Shown piece after piece: positions 13,754 through 22,558 of a DNA stretch of 28,286 bases. Source of the stretch: a virus; IMG/VR virus record IMGVR_UViG_3300047495_000053, positions 1 through 28,286 of that record; one strand, written 5' to 3'. Every line of letters starts with the position of its first letter. Positions within the stretch are counted from its first letter, which is position 1. The translations under genes and the position numbers were made by a program. The notes under the pieces are model-generated. The model worked only from the letters and a program-made list of their open reading frames with translations, was not told the origin of the DNA and ran no database searches.

Positions 13754-14092
13754 CTAAGTCGTCGGCGCGACGCCGCCGGCGGTGGTGTATTTGGAGCCGA
13801 TCACCGAGATGCCGTTCTCGATCGTGATCAGCATGTTGTTGACGGCCTGGCCGCTCGCCATGTCGTAGCTCATCACAGCCGCGAGGTTCGCCTTTAGGGT
13901 GGCGACGGTGGCGGCGAAGGTCGGTCCAAGGATCGTATTGATGGGCGTCAGCGCGGCAAGCGTCGCGGCGTTCGCTTGGGCCACCTCTGCGGCGGCGGCG
14001 GCGGCAACCACGGCCTGAGCGGCGGCGAGCTCATCGGCGGTGGGCGGCGCCGTGGGTTGGGGCGTCGAACCTGTCGTGCCTGTGTCGGACAT
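13754..14092 (-). CDS. Ala-rich hypothetical protein (112 aa)
   Basis: This 112-residue protein has a Thr/Pro-rich start, then a long Ala-rich helix (ELAAAQAVVAAAAAAEVAQA) and a more ordinary second half (FAATVATLKANLAAVMSYDM). AGAGGAGA precedes the ATG. It is the last gene of the tail-module transcript, followed by about 140 bases and a terminator. No family is recognised; position next to the fibre genes suggests a virion or assembly accessory, but nothing in the sequence proves it. Confidence 0.6.
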   Translation of the reverse strand: MSDTGTTGSTPQPTAPPTADELAAAQAVVAAAAAAEVAQANAATLAALTPINTILGPTFAATVATLKANLAAVMSYDMASGQAVNNMLITIENGISVIGSKYTTAGGVAPTT

Positions 14093-14110
14093 AGATGGTC
14101 TCCTCTGGGA

Positions 14111-14587
14111 TTAAGCCGCTTTGGGGCGGCGCTTGGATTGGCGGGCCGGGGCCGCGACGGCTATCGGCGTTCCAGCGCCTTCCCCGGTCATGCGTGCCGA
14201 TATCTCTGCGGCGTCAGCCTTGCCCTGCACATGCCCGATCGAGACACCAGCGACGACCAGGTCGATCTGCACTGTGCAGCCGTTGGACGCGGGCGCCTCA
14301 GGATCCAAAGCCTCGACGGCGATGGCGTCGGACGGCAGGAAGGCGAAGCGTTTGGAATTGGCCATTTCAGCGACGAATAAGTCGGGGCGGCCGGCGACCA
14401 GCATGTCGAAGTCCTCGGCGACAACCCGAGGACGGACCTCTGCGCCAGCCACATACCGAATGACCGCTCCAGCGGCCGGTGCGTCGCTGAAGTGGCCGAA
14501 AGGCAACTCCTCCACCGTATGCAAGGCGTCGCACACCACAGTTAACGCTGTTTCGGCGGGGACGTTAGTGAGTTTTAAAATCGGCAT
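14111..14587 (-). CDS. hypothetical tail-region protein (158 aa)
   Basis: The protein has 158 residues and is beta-rich in its first half (PILKLTNVPAETALTVVCDA, then GAVIRYVAGAEVRPRVVAED). A central helix-strand part (FAFLPSDAIAVEALDPEA) and a basic Ala/Arg/Lys C-terminus (RQSKRRPKAA) follow. I recognise no family. CAGGAGCC precedes the ATG. Its place between the tail-chaperone-like gene and the Ala-rich gene, on the same strand, points to the distal end of the tail operon. Confidence 0.65.
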   Translation of the reverse strand: MPILKLTNVPAETALTVVCDALHTVEELPFGHFSDAPAAGAVIRYVAGAEVRPRVVAEDFDMLVAGRPDLFVAEMANSKRFAFLPSDAIAVEALDPEAPASNGCTVQIDLVVAGVSIGHVQGKADAAEISARMTGEGAGTPIAVAAPARQSKRRPKAA

Positions 14588-14617
14588 GTTCGTCGGCTCC
14601 TGTTCGCGGATAATAGC

Positions 14618-15058
14618 TTAGGTCGGTCGATCAGGCCAGTATACAGTTCTGGGATTGCTGACGTATCGGGGCGTTATGATTGCAACCGCCGAACGATAAG
14701 CTGTCCAGGCGGCCTTTTCGTCCGCACTTACTGTTCCGTCGTCGGCCAGCACCCACATGGTGGCGTTGAGCCTTTCGCGCCGCTCGATGGCGATGTGCGC
14801 CCAAAGCTCCGCGTCCGACGTGACCATGTCACCGGCGGCTCTGCGATCCGCGTCCAGCCTGCACCAGTCGCAGGCCCACCACGGATGCGCCGTATGCTTG
14901 GCCATCGCGAACAGCGGCTTGGCGATCCCGCAGCAGGGCGCGGTCATGTGCGTGTGGCCGCCCGCGCTCCAGGACCGAAGCTCCTCATGCGTCGTCTCGC
15001 CCGCCGCCACCGCATCTTCCGCGGTCAAGGCCGGTTGCACGGTCAGGCTTGATCCCAT
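14618..15058 (-). CDS. tail-fibre-associated protein with a tail assembly chaperone-like C-terminus
   Basis: This 146-residue protein has a Cys/His-rich middle (TAPCCGIAK, then WWACDWCRLDADRR) and a C-terminal segment, ADEKAAWTAYRSAVAIIT...TVYWPDRP. The W-x-x-Y-R...P-x-x-v-x-W-P pattern is typical of the short phage tail assembly chaperone domain (Phage_TAC type) that follows fibre genes. Start 15058 is chosen over an in-frame ATG at 15070, because GGAGGA lies 5 bases upstream of 15058, overlapping the fibre gene's last codons. It probably helps fold or attach the large tip/fibre protein encoded immediately upstream. Confidence 0.65.
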   Translation of the reverse strand: MGSSLTVQPALTAEDAVAAGETTHEELRSWSAGGHTHMTAPCCGIAKPLFAMAKHTAHPWWACDWCRLDADRRAAGDMVTSDAELWAHIAIERRERLNATMWVLADDGTVSADEKAAWTAYRSAVAIITPRYVSNPRTVYWPDRPT

Positions 15059-15059
15059 G

Positions 15060-18000
15060 CTATCCTCCATTGGTCGGCCACACCGTCATGTTGCAGGACT
15101 CGCCATTCGGAGAGGCCGTCACCGCCGTCGTCCCGCTCTGGGTCAGGAAGGTGACCGGCCCCATCGCCGTGATCGAGCCGCTGGTATGATCTGAGTGAAC
15201 GCTGTCGTAACTCAACCCCACGGCCGTGATCGTGCCGGACGCGGCGTAGGTCACGGTTCCTGTAAATGAGGTGCTTCCAACGGTCGTCGAATTGTAGTTG
15301 ATGGAGCCGCCCTGATACCAAGTCCCCCCGATCTGAAACCACACAATGGCGGAGTTGACGAAAGGATTGGTTGAGTTGCCGCCGCCCGGCCCGGTCCCTG
15401 TAATCGTATAATTGTTGTTGTAGGCGTTTCCGTAGCTGTTGGTCAGCTGCATGGTCGGCCCGCTGCTCTGGACCGTGGTGGTCGATCCGAGCGACCTGGA
15501 CGTCGTCGTGCCGGGCGTCACCTTCTTGAGGCTCACCGTGCCGCCGTTCGGGGTCGGGGATGTCATGGACAGTTGGTAGGTCTGGCCAGACGACAGCGGA
15601 TTTAGGGTCGTCGCGTCGAAGGTGAGTAGCGGAAGCGTGCCGAGGTTGATGGGATAAGTCACGGCCTGCCCATCGGTGACTGTCATTTGGAAAGCCTGCA
15701 GCGCGACCTTGATGCCGGCCCCGGTCCCGACGATGATGTTGGTCGCTACCGAGAGCTGGTTGATATAAGCGGCGTTGATGGTGGTGATGCCATTGTTGAC
15801 CGCGAAGACCGCACTCTGACTCGTCCCGTTGTTGATGATGACGGACGCGGCGTCGAAGATAATCGATGATACCGTGGTCGCTCCAGATGCGGCCAGAAGT
15901 TGCATTGACGCCAGCGCACCATTCGCGTTGGCCACCAAGGTATAGGAGCTGTAGACTTGGCCTGTCAGTTCGGCGACCGTGGCGCTGGTCGCCGTGACGC
16001 TGGCGGTCAGCGTCAGCTGCGAGGCGTCATCTGACCAGCCAGTGTATAGCGATCCGCTTTCGACCTTAACCCGACTGACGTATTGAGTGACCGTCGCGGT
16101 TCCGGTGATCACCGTGTAGATGATTACGCGGACAGCAGCAGCATTGGTCGGCGCGACAAATGTAAGTGTGACGTTGGGCCCGCTCGACGACAGGGAATAA
16201 GCGGCTTGGGCTGAATACAGGTTCCCAGCGATGTATGCCCCGGCGCTGTTGAGGAACGCGAGGCTGATCAGGCATTGCGCAGTTCCGGTTCCCGACGTGA
16301 CGGTCGCCGCGATGTTGGCTGTCGCGGTGTATGTCGATCCGGCCTCGACAGCCGCCGACCCGGCGATCATGGTGTCGCCGCTGGCCGAGGTGCTCTTGTA
16401 GCCGAGCAAGCCTGGATAGCCGGCCTGAACGTAGACCGCTGAAGGCGGCAGCACCCATGACGTTCCGCTGGAGATCAGGCCGCCGTCTGGCACGAGGTTT
16501 TGATTGATCGTGACCTGGGACTGCAGGGTGGCGATCTGGCTTGCGACCGTCGCCAGCGCCGAGGCGTTGGCTGCCGCCGCATTGTTGATCTGAGATTGCA
16601 GAGAGCCGGCCGCGCCAGTAAAAACCGCAGCGTTTAGAGTGCTTAGCGACGTCGCGGTGGCTGTGTTGGTGGACGTCTGCGCCGCCTGGAAAGACGATAG
16701 CGAGGCCGACGTGGAGTTGGCGACGGTAAGCGCCTGATTGCCGGCGACCTCCGCAGAAGAGGCCACGCGGATGTCACATCTGTTCCATGTAATGGTTCGC
16801 GCGGCGGCTACGGAGCCCAGGCCGGAATAGGCCGAAGCGAGATATAGGTTTTTGGACTCCGAGACGGTGCATTGGATGAGCTTGCGGAAGTAGTAGACCG
16901 CGCCAACCGTGCCCGCCCCATAAGCGGTGTTGCCCGAGCTGGTGTCAGTCGAAAATATGCAGGTTACAGACTCGGAATTTCCCGAGACGAACATGCCCGC
17001 GCCGACAAGCGAGCCAGCCGTGAGCGTAATGTCGGCTTCGAGGACATACCACCCTGACTCCAGGGCAAGGCCTGCCGCACTCGTGACGTAGGCGTTCGCG
17101 CCCGCCGTGCTTGGCAGCTGGTAGGCAAACGCACTGACGGTTCCTGACACCCGAGATCCGGCGGCGCCGCCTGACACATCCGTCCAGCCGTTCGGTACGC
17201 CGGTCGCCGCCGCATAATTTGCAAAGGTCGGCGAGGTGTTGAGCGCCCCGATCCCTGCGCTGGCCGCCAAGACGGCGCTCGCCGAAGCCGCCGAGGCGCT
17301 GGAGCTGGCCGCCGCCGCACTGGAATTGGCGGCGCTCGCCGAGGTCGAGGCGTTTCCGGCTTGTGTCGTCGCCGTCCCAGCCGCCGAAGTCGCGGTGTTG
17401 GACGACGACGTGGCAGACGTGGCGGCATTCCCGGCCAACGTCGCGCTCGACGCTGCGTTGCTGGCCTGGGTGCTCGCCGAGGTCGCCGATCCGCCCGCCG
17501 CCGTGGCGGAGTTGGACGCGTTGGTGGCGTAGGTCGAGGCATTGTTGGCCGCCGTGGTCGCCGTCGATGCGGAGGTCGAGGCGCTTGACGCGCTGGTGGA
17601 GGCGTTGCCGGCAAAGGTTTGGGCATTCGTGGCCGAGGTATTGGCCGAGCTGGCGCTTGCGGCCGCAGCCGTCTGAGAGGCGGATGCCGCGCTAGCGCTG
17701 GACGCCGCAGCGGTTGCGGACCCTGCGGCGGCGGCTTGAGACGTGACGTCGGCCAAGGCCAGCAAGGCAAACTGGAATGTCCCATTGGACCAGTTGGAGG
17801 GCGACGTGGCCGAGGCCGTGCAATAGCCATATTGAGTGACCGGCCGCGCATAGACGGCGGTCGGATATGACGACAGGAGCGCTGACGTGGTGACCTGGGT
17901 CGAAAAGGTCTGCCACCCCATGGCATGGGTCAGCGCGGGCGTGGCCAAGGTGACCGTGCCGAGATAGGCGTTTGAGGCCGAGAACAGCGCGAGGCCGTAT

Positions 18001-20744
18001 GGGACCGCCTGGCCGGTCATGCTGGCGTTGGAACCGTCCACGGTCGCCTGGACCGTAACGGTCACCTGATAGGTGCGCGACGCGGCAAGCGTGAGGACGG
18101 CGAGCGATCCGAAAGAGCCAGGCGCCGCAGGGGTCGCGAACTGCGCAACGGTGCCCTCGCCGACCGCCGCCGGGAAAGTGGCCGCCGGCAGGCCCGACGT
18201 CGGCGCATAGGTCGTCGGGGCCGCCGTGAAATAGGCGCCTTGAGCCTGGAAATTGGCCGGCAGGAGAGACGCCGCCGTAGCGGTGGCCGACACGCTGGCT
18301 GTCTGGGCGGCCGAATTGTAAGTGCCGGCCGTCGCAGCATAGCCTTGCGCCGACGTGGCGTAGCCCTGGGAATTGCCGGCATAGGTCTGGGAGTTAGCCG
18401 CCGCCGTCTGAGCGGCCGTCTCCGCCGCCTGAGCATTGGTCAAGGCGGTCTGGGTGTTGGCCAGCGCCGTCGCCGCAGCAGACGATGACGCCGATGCCGC
18501 CGTTGCGCTCGCCGCCGCCGAGGCCGTGTCGCCATAGGTGGCGGTCAGGCTGGCGATGCTGGTGTTGATGTCGGCGATCTGGGTGTTAAGGGTTGCAACC
18601 GAGGCGTTTGCGGCCTGCCCTGCCGACACACCGGCATTGATCTGAGCGGCCGTCTGGGTGCCGACCGAAGCGGCGTTGGCGCTGGTCGATCCGCCTACCG
18701 TCTCCACTCCGAGGTCGGTGTAATCTTCATCCGCCGCTGGGTAGGCGCCGTTGACGGTGACGTAGGCGATCTGGACGTCGTAGGCGCCGGCGTTCAGGTC
18801 GAGCTGATACTGGCCAGTGCTGGCCGCAAAGCTCCTGTACGTCCACGAGCCGCCGCCGGTCGGCGTGACGACGCTGCCGGCGACCGTGACTGGCCGCCAG
18901 CGCAAGATAACGGTCTGCGCATAGACGTTGTCCGCGGCGCTCCCCACCACGCTGATAACAGCCGTGCTCTCGCCCGTGACCACATCCGCGACGGTAAGCG
19001 CGCCTGTCGTCCAGTTCGCCGCGAGCGGCGCTACGACGATAGTCGGGTCGTAGCCGCTAATCCCCGGCGTCGCCGGCGCCACACCTGTCAGGCCGAGGCT
19101 GTACGGATGCTTGCTGTCGGTCTCGGTGCGGACGGTGAGCGTGACGCCGCCGGTCATTGGGTCGGTGCCGCGCCGGGTCACCATGACCTTGGTCGTCGCG
19201 AGGCCGGCTTCGTCGATGTTCAGTGTGAAGCAGTCGCCGACGTCGTAATTGCGCAGCTTCGGTTTGCCCTGCAGGACGATGCCGGGGATTTCGCGCCCGT
19301 TGCAGATCGTATAGGCGGCGAGCTGGCAGGCCTGGTTGACAGCCGGGACGTATTGCCAGTCCAAGGTTTTGGACCGGACCGCGCCGTCCTCGGCGACATA
19401 GGTGGCCGCCTTAACGGGCGTATCGGCCTGGACAATCTGCCAGCGATGGGCTTCGGACGTGAACCGCGGGAAAATCGTGTTCACCCTGGCGGTGAAGCTC
19501 GATCCGGTCGGCAGGGTGATCGGACCGTTCAGGTCATCGGCCGTGACCGTGCCGAGCGAAGTCAGCGGCGTATCGACGATGCAGGAGATGATGCCGTTCT
19601 TGATGACGATCGAGCCGGACCCGGCCTTCGCCATCTCGGTCAGCACCGACCACTTGCCGTCGCTCGTGGTCCACTGGCCGCAGATCAGCCAGCCATTGGC
19701 GTCGGCGATGTTGGCCGCGCGCACGAAGGCCGCGATATCCACGCCCGTAACGCCGGCCCCGATGCCGGCATACAGCCGTCCCGGGCCGGTCTGGGCGTCG
19801 GGCAGGAAGTGGCCGAGCGCATAGTTGAGCGCGTGAATCCAGGGGTTCTGGTTGAAGGTCCAGGTGGCGCGCGCCGCGGTGATCGCCGCCGCTGAGGCGC
19901 CCTGGCCCGCCCAGCGCTGCGCGCCGGCCCCGCCGGGATAGGTCGCGTCCAGGCGCGGGTCATAGATCTTGATGCCCTGGAGCACCCATTGGTACTGGGG
20001 CACGCCGCCGGCGTAATAGCGCTGGTCGTAGACGAGCGTGAGGGCGGCGGCGCAAAAACCGCTGAAGCCGTGGGCCGTGGTCCACTCCGGCAGTCCGGCG
20101 TTGTCGGAGGCAAGTTTATCCGGCGGCGGGAAATAGCCGGCGTTCAGGGCCCCGAGCTGCAGGTTTTGCCAGGCCCGGTCCTGGTAGTTGTTGTTGATAT
20201 AGCTGCCGTCGGCATTCTGATGCGTATAGCCAGGGTTCCAGGCCTGGACCTCATCGTAAGGAATGTAGCCGCCGTTGCAGGCCTGGCCGTTCGGGTCGAA
20301 GGTCAGGATCGTGTCGTTGAAGCGCAGCGTCTCAAAAGCGTTGACCGGGCCAAGCGCCGACAGGATGACGAAGCTCGTCAGATACTCGTTGCCCTTGGCG
20401 CCGGCTGCGGTGGAGTTTCCGCCGCCCGATGTGGTTTCGTAGACGAGGTTGCCGCCGACGCCATAGCGGCCCATGACGACCGGCAGACCTGCGTTGGGAT
20501 CCGGCTTGAACTGCTGGGGCGAGCCCGCAGTGTTGACGTTGGGGTGCGGCGACAAGATCGCGGACACGCCTGCTAAGCCGCCAAGCTCGATTGCTGCCGT
20601 CGTAACGTCGAAGGCAACCGTTCCGATCGTTGCAAGGGCAGAGCCGCTCAGGCCGGCGGCAAAGCCGATGCTGACCGCGAGCGCTGAGACTTCCGTGGCG
20701 GCTGCGGCGATAGCCGTCACGATGAACGGCAGCACCATGGGCAT
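15060..20744 (-). CDS. tail tip / host-specificity protein fused to a fibre (lambda gpJ-like)
   Basis: A very long protein of 1,894 residues. Residues 1-65 are hydrophobic (SALAVSIGFAAGLSGSALAT). About 85-590 form the conserved tail-tip hub part: GRYGVGGNLVYE, GVDIAAFVRAANIADANGWL and FTARVNTIFPRF, as in lambda gpJ and related 'Phage-tail_3' proteins. Two fibronectin-like stretches follow. The rest is fibre-like: Ala/Ser/Thr-rich helical rods (about 725-825, 1005-1165 and 1335-1420) separate three beta-rich modules that look like carbohydrate-binding jelly rolls (for example VNGSYTAT-type strands near 855-1000, 1170-1290 and 1430-1560). It sits at the tail tip and likely recognises the host surface. 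Four bases upstream of its start codon lies the NlpC/P60-like gene's stop. Confidence 0.87.
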   Translation of the reverse strand: MPMVLPFIVTAIAAAATEVSALAVSIGFAAGLSGSALATIGTVAFDVTTAAIELGGLAGVSAILSPHPNVNTAGSPQQFKPDPNAGLPVVMGRYGVGGNLVYETTSGGGNSTAAGAKGNEYLTSFVILSALGPVNAFETLRFNDTILTFDPNGQACNGGYIPYDEVQAWNPGYTHQNADGSYINNNYQDRAWQNLQLGALNAGYFPPPDKLASDNAGLPEWTTAHGFSGFCAAALTLVYDQRYYAGGVPQYQWVLQGIKIYDPRLDATYPGGAGAQRWAGQGASAAAITAARATWTFNQNPWIHALNYALGHFLPDAQTGPGRLYAGIGAGVTGVDIAAFVRAANIADANGWLICGQWTTSDGKWSVLTEMAKAGSGSIVIKNGIISCIVDTPLTSLGTVTADDLNGPITLPTGSSFTARVNTIFPRFTSEAHRWQIVQADTPVKAATYVAEDGAVRSKTLDWQYVPAVNQACQLAAYTICNGREIPGIVLQGKPKLRNYDVGDCFTLNIDEAGLATTKVMVTRRGTDPMTGGVTLTVRTETDSKHPYSLGLTGVAPATPGISGYDPTIVVAPLAANWTTGALTVADVVTGESTAVISVVGSAADNVYAQTVILRWRPVTVAGSVVTPTGGGSWTYRSFAASTGQYQLDLNAGAYDVQIAYVTVNGAYPAADEDYTDLGVETVGGSTSANAASVGTQTAAQINAGVSAGQAANASVATLNTQIADINTSIASLTATYGDTASAAASATAASASSSAAATALANTQTALTNAQAAETAAQTAAANSQTYAGNSQGYATSAQGYAATAGTYNSAAQTASVSATATAASLLPANFQAQGAYFTAAPTTYAPTSGLPAATFPAAVGEGTVAQFATPAAPGSFGSLAVLTLAASRTYQVTVTVQATVDGSNASMTGQAVPYGLALFSASNAYLGTVTLATPALTHAMGWQTFSTQVTTSALLSSYPTAVYARPVTQYGYCTASATSPSNWSNGTFQFALLALADVTSQAAAAGSATAAASSASAASASQTAAAASASSANTSATNAQTFAGNASTSASSASTSASTATTAANNASTYATNASNSATAAGGSATSASTQASNAASSATLAGNAATSATSSSNTATSAAGTATTQAGNASTSASAANSSAAAASSSASAASASAVLAASAGIGALNTSPTFANYAAATGVPNGWTDVSGGAAGSRVSGTVSAFAYQLPSTAGANAYVTSAAGLALESGWYVLEADITLTAGSLVGAGMFVSGNSESVTCIFSTDTSSGNTAYGAGTVGAVYYFRKLIQCTVSESKNLYLASAYSGLGSVAAARTITWNRCDIRVASSAEVAGNQALTVANSTSASLSSFQAAQTSTNTATATSLSTLNAAVFTGAAGSLQSQINNAAAANASALATVASQIATLQSQVTINQNLVPDGGLISSGTSWVLPPSAVYVQAGYPGLLGYKSTSASGDTMIAGSAAVEAGSTYTATANIAATVTSGTGTAQCLISLAFLNSAGAYIAGNLYSAQAAYSLSSSGPNVTLTFVAPTNAAAVRVIIYTVITGTATVTQYVSRVKVESGSLYTGWSDDASQLTLTASVTATSATVAELTGQVYSSYTLVANANGALASMQLLAASGATTVSSIIFDAASVIINNGTSQSAVFAVNNGITTINAAYINQLSVATNIIVGTGAGIKVALQAFQMTVTDGQAVTYPINLGTLPLLTFDATTLNPLSSGQTYQLSMTSPTPNGGTVSLKKVTPGTTTSRSLGSTTTVQSSGPTMQLTNSYGNAYNNNYTITGTGPGGGNSTNPFVNSAIVWFQIGGTWYQGGSINYNSTTVGSTSFTGTVTYAASGTITAVGLSYDSVHSDHTSGSITAMGPVTFLTQSGTTAVTASPNGESCNMTVWPTNGG

Positions 20745-21179
20745 CTAGGCGACGCTCCAAGCGGTTAGCGGCGCATTCGGGTCGGTCAACGTCATGACCT
20801 TGCCGACACCCTCCAGGAAGCCGAACAGCCGCCCATTGGACAGCACGACAGTCAGCGCCGGCATGTCGCCGTCTACGCCAGGCAGGGCGACGATATCGGC
20901 TGGGAGAGCGAAGGCCGGCGGGATGCGCTTGAGCCCCCAGGAGTCCACCCAAGCCTCGAGCGTCGGCTGTCCGGTCCGCTTCAGGGCGCGTCGGGCGCCC
21001 AGCAGTGTCTTGTAGTCTCCGGCCTCGCGCAGGGGCGGCGACCGGCCAAGATCGCGCATGACATGGGCGACCAGGCGCACGCAGTCGCTAGAGCCCCACG
21101 CAAAGGGTTCGCCGGCGAACCGGGCCACAGCGGACTCAGCCGCCCGCATACGCCGCATGAGGGGCGTTTCATCGGACAT
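20745..21179 (-). CDS. NlpC/P60-like tail protein (DUF6950 type)
   Basis: This 144-residue protein contains FAWGSSDCVRLVAHVM, in which the Cys after SSD is the position of the nucleophile in NlpC/P60-like papain folds. Then PADIVALPGVDGD and a terminal LTAWSV follow, as in DUF6950 proteins next to the tail-tip gene. A clear catalytic His is not seen (strand LTVVLSNGRLFGFLEGV lacks one), so it may be a degenerate, non-catalytic member. Such proteins sit at the tail tip and may trim peptidoglycan during DNA entry or act structurally. It lies directly before the tip/fibre gene. Confidence 0.75.
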   Translation of the reverse strand: MSDETPLMRRMRAAESAVARFAGEPFAWGSSDCVRLVAHVMRDLGRSPPLREAGDYKTLLGARRALKRTGQPTLEAWVDSWGLKRIPPAFALPADIVALPGVDGDMPALTVVLSNGRLFGFLEGVGKVMTLTDPNAPLTAWSVA

Positions 21180-21235
21180 GGGTCGCCTCCGGTCGAAGCG
21201 GGTGTGAGGGAATGGCGAAGCGGGTTCGCCGGCTG

Positions 21236-21925
21236 TCAGAACCTGAGGGTCGTCGATCCGCCGCCGCGATCTTGCGCGGTCGTGTAGTTGTCGGCGTTGA
21301 TGGCCTGGTCAGGCCTAGGGCCCTGCGCGCCCCAGGGGACGGGGTGGGTCACGTAATCGACGAACTGAAATCCGAGCTCGTTCGGATAGAACTGGTTGTG
21401 CCAACTCGAGGTCAGCTTCGACCCATCATCGGTGAGCATGAAGAGCTCGGCTGCGCAGAAGACATCCAACGCTATGGTTCGCTGGTTGAGCCCAAGTGTG
21501 ATGTTGCCGATGTCGAGCATGCCGTTCGAGACCGTCTCTGGCGTGCCGAGCGGCTGATGCGTCGTCGGATCGAGATAGCCACTGTAGATCGTGACCGGCG
21601 CGCCCTGCGCCAGGGGCTGCCCGAGCTGCTGCTGGGCTTCATCGGTCAGCGGTCCGATGGTGACAGAGAACTTGGGCGCGTCGGTCGCGACCTGCTCGGT
21701 TATGGCTTCACAGCCCATCCAGGTCCCGTAGTCGCCATCGGCCCCGACGAAGGTCATGGGCTGCTGCGTGGCGGGATTTGTCCAGGTCACGGCGCCCGAC
21801 CCGTCCAGAAGCCGCAGCGTCTTGGCGGGGAGCGAGCTGGTGGCCGGGAGGTCGATCTCCATGGCGTAGAAGAGGATAAGGACCGGATTGTCCTGCACGG
21901 CCTGCATGGCCGCGGGTAGCGCCAT
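21236..21925 (-). CDS. tail tip / baseplate hub protein (DUF2163-like)
   Basis: This 229-residue protein is beta-rich. NPVLILFYAMEIDLP opens it, then LRLLDGSGAVTWTNPA, VTIYSGYLDPTT and FYPNELGFQFVDYVTHPVPW; the last is a segment that tail-hub proteins of alphaproteobacterial phages and gene transfer agents share, as I recall. The DUF2163-type assignment is moderate. It sits between the distal-tail-like gene and the NlpC/P60-like gene, the place of the lambda L/GTA gp13 class, and probably forms part of the tip complex. It is followed by 56 non-coding bases. Confidence 0.65.
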   Translation of the reverse strand: MALPAAMQAVQDNPVLILFYAMEIDLPATSSLPAKTLRLLDGSGAVTWTNPATQQPMTFVGADGDYGTWMGCEAITEQVATDAPKFSVTIGPLTDEAQQQLGQPLAQGAPVTIYSGYLDPTTHQPLGTPETVSNGMLDIGNITLGLNQRTIALDVFCAAELFMLTDDGSKLTSSWHNQFYPNELGFQFVDYVTHPVPWGAQGPRPDQAINADNYTTAQDRGGGSTTLRF

Positions 21926-21926
21926 C

Positions 21927-22556
21927 TCAGCGGTCCTCCGTAACAGTGAATTTGAGGCCCACCCGGCGGACCATCTCGATGGTCCAGTTCCAGTTCATGG
22001 TGACGAAGCCCTCGAACATGACCTCGACGAATTCGAGCGTATCGCCGTCGGCCGGCACGAAGCGCAGCGGCGGCTGGATCGCCAAGGTGGCCGTGCCGTC
22101 GGCGGCCGTTGTCACGTCGTCGCGCACCTGGTGCAGGTAGCGCCGGCCATCAACCGAAGCGTTGATGTGGAAGAACTGGCCAGACAGCAACCCGAAGATC
22201 GGCGTGGCATTCTTGATGACCAGCACGCCGCCGGTGTTGGTGGTCGAGGTCTGGGGACCGTTCACGGCGACCACTTGGCCCGCGGCGTTCGGCGACACCG
22301 GCTTGAAGCCGCGCTGCGGAAAGCCGATCGCCACCGGGTTGGCCTCGCCCGAAATCAATCGGGCCAACCATTGCCGGCCGTCGCCATAGACCATCGGCGC
22401 GAACTGGAAATCGACCTTGAACCTTGAACCGACGCGAAGCACCCGCTGCGTCGGGCCGCCTAGGGGTCCGCTCATCTCGGTGGACTTCGAGACAAGGGTG
22501 AAGGTGGCGTCCGTCGGAAAGGGCTGGCTCGGCAGGGTGACGATGGCGACGGTCAT
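21927..22556 (-). CDS. distal tail-type structural protein
   Basis: This 209-residue, beta-rich protein occupies the position just after the tape measure gene, where the distal tail (Dit or lambda M-type) protein is encoded. Recognisable segments are FKVDFQFAPMVYGDGRQWLA and NPVAIGFPQRGFKPVSP, followed by beta strands (TLAIQPPLRFVPADGD) and an aromatic end (FVTMNWNWTIEMVRRVGLKF). No named family can be given with certainty. It starts 2 bases after the tape measure stop, so translation is probably coupled. It would form a ring at the tail's distal end. Confidence 0.65.
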   Translation of the reverse strand: MTVAIVTLPSQPFPTDATFTLVSKSTEMSGPLGGPTQRVLRVGSRFKVDFQFAPMVYGDGRQWLARLISGEANPVAIGFPQRGFKPVSPNAAGQVVAVNGPQTSTTNTGGVLVIKNATPIFGLLSGQFFHINASVDGRRYLHQVRDDVTTAADGTATLAIQPPLRFVPADGDTLEFVEVMFEGFVTMNWNWTIEMVRRVGLKFTVTEDR

Positions 22557-22558
22557 CG

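Noticed and set aside
17236-17532. Ala/Glu-rich plus-strand frame
   Set aside because: It mirrors the repetitive Ala/Ser codons of the tail fibre gene on the other strand.
17250-18560. CRISPR-like or tandem DNA repeats in the fibre gene
   Set aside because: The repeats are irregular Ala/Ser codon runs without constant unit length or spacers, so they reflect protein composition.
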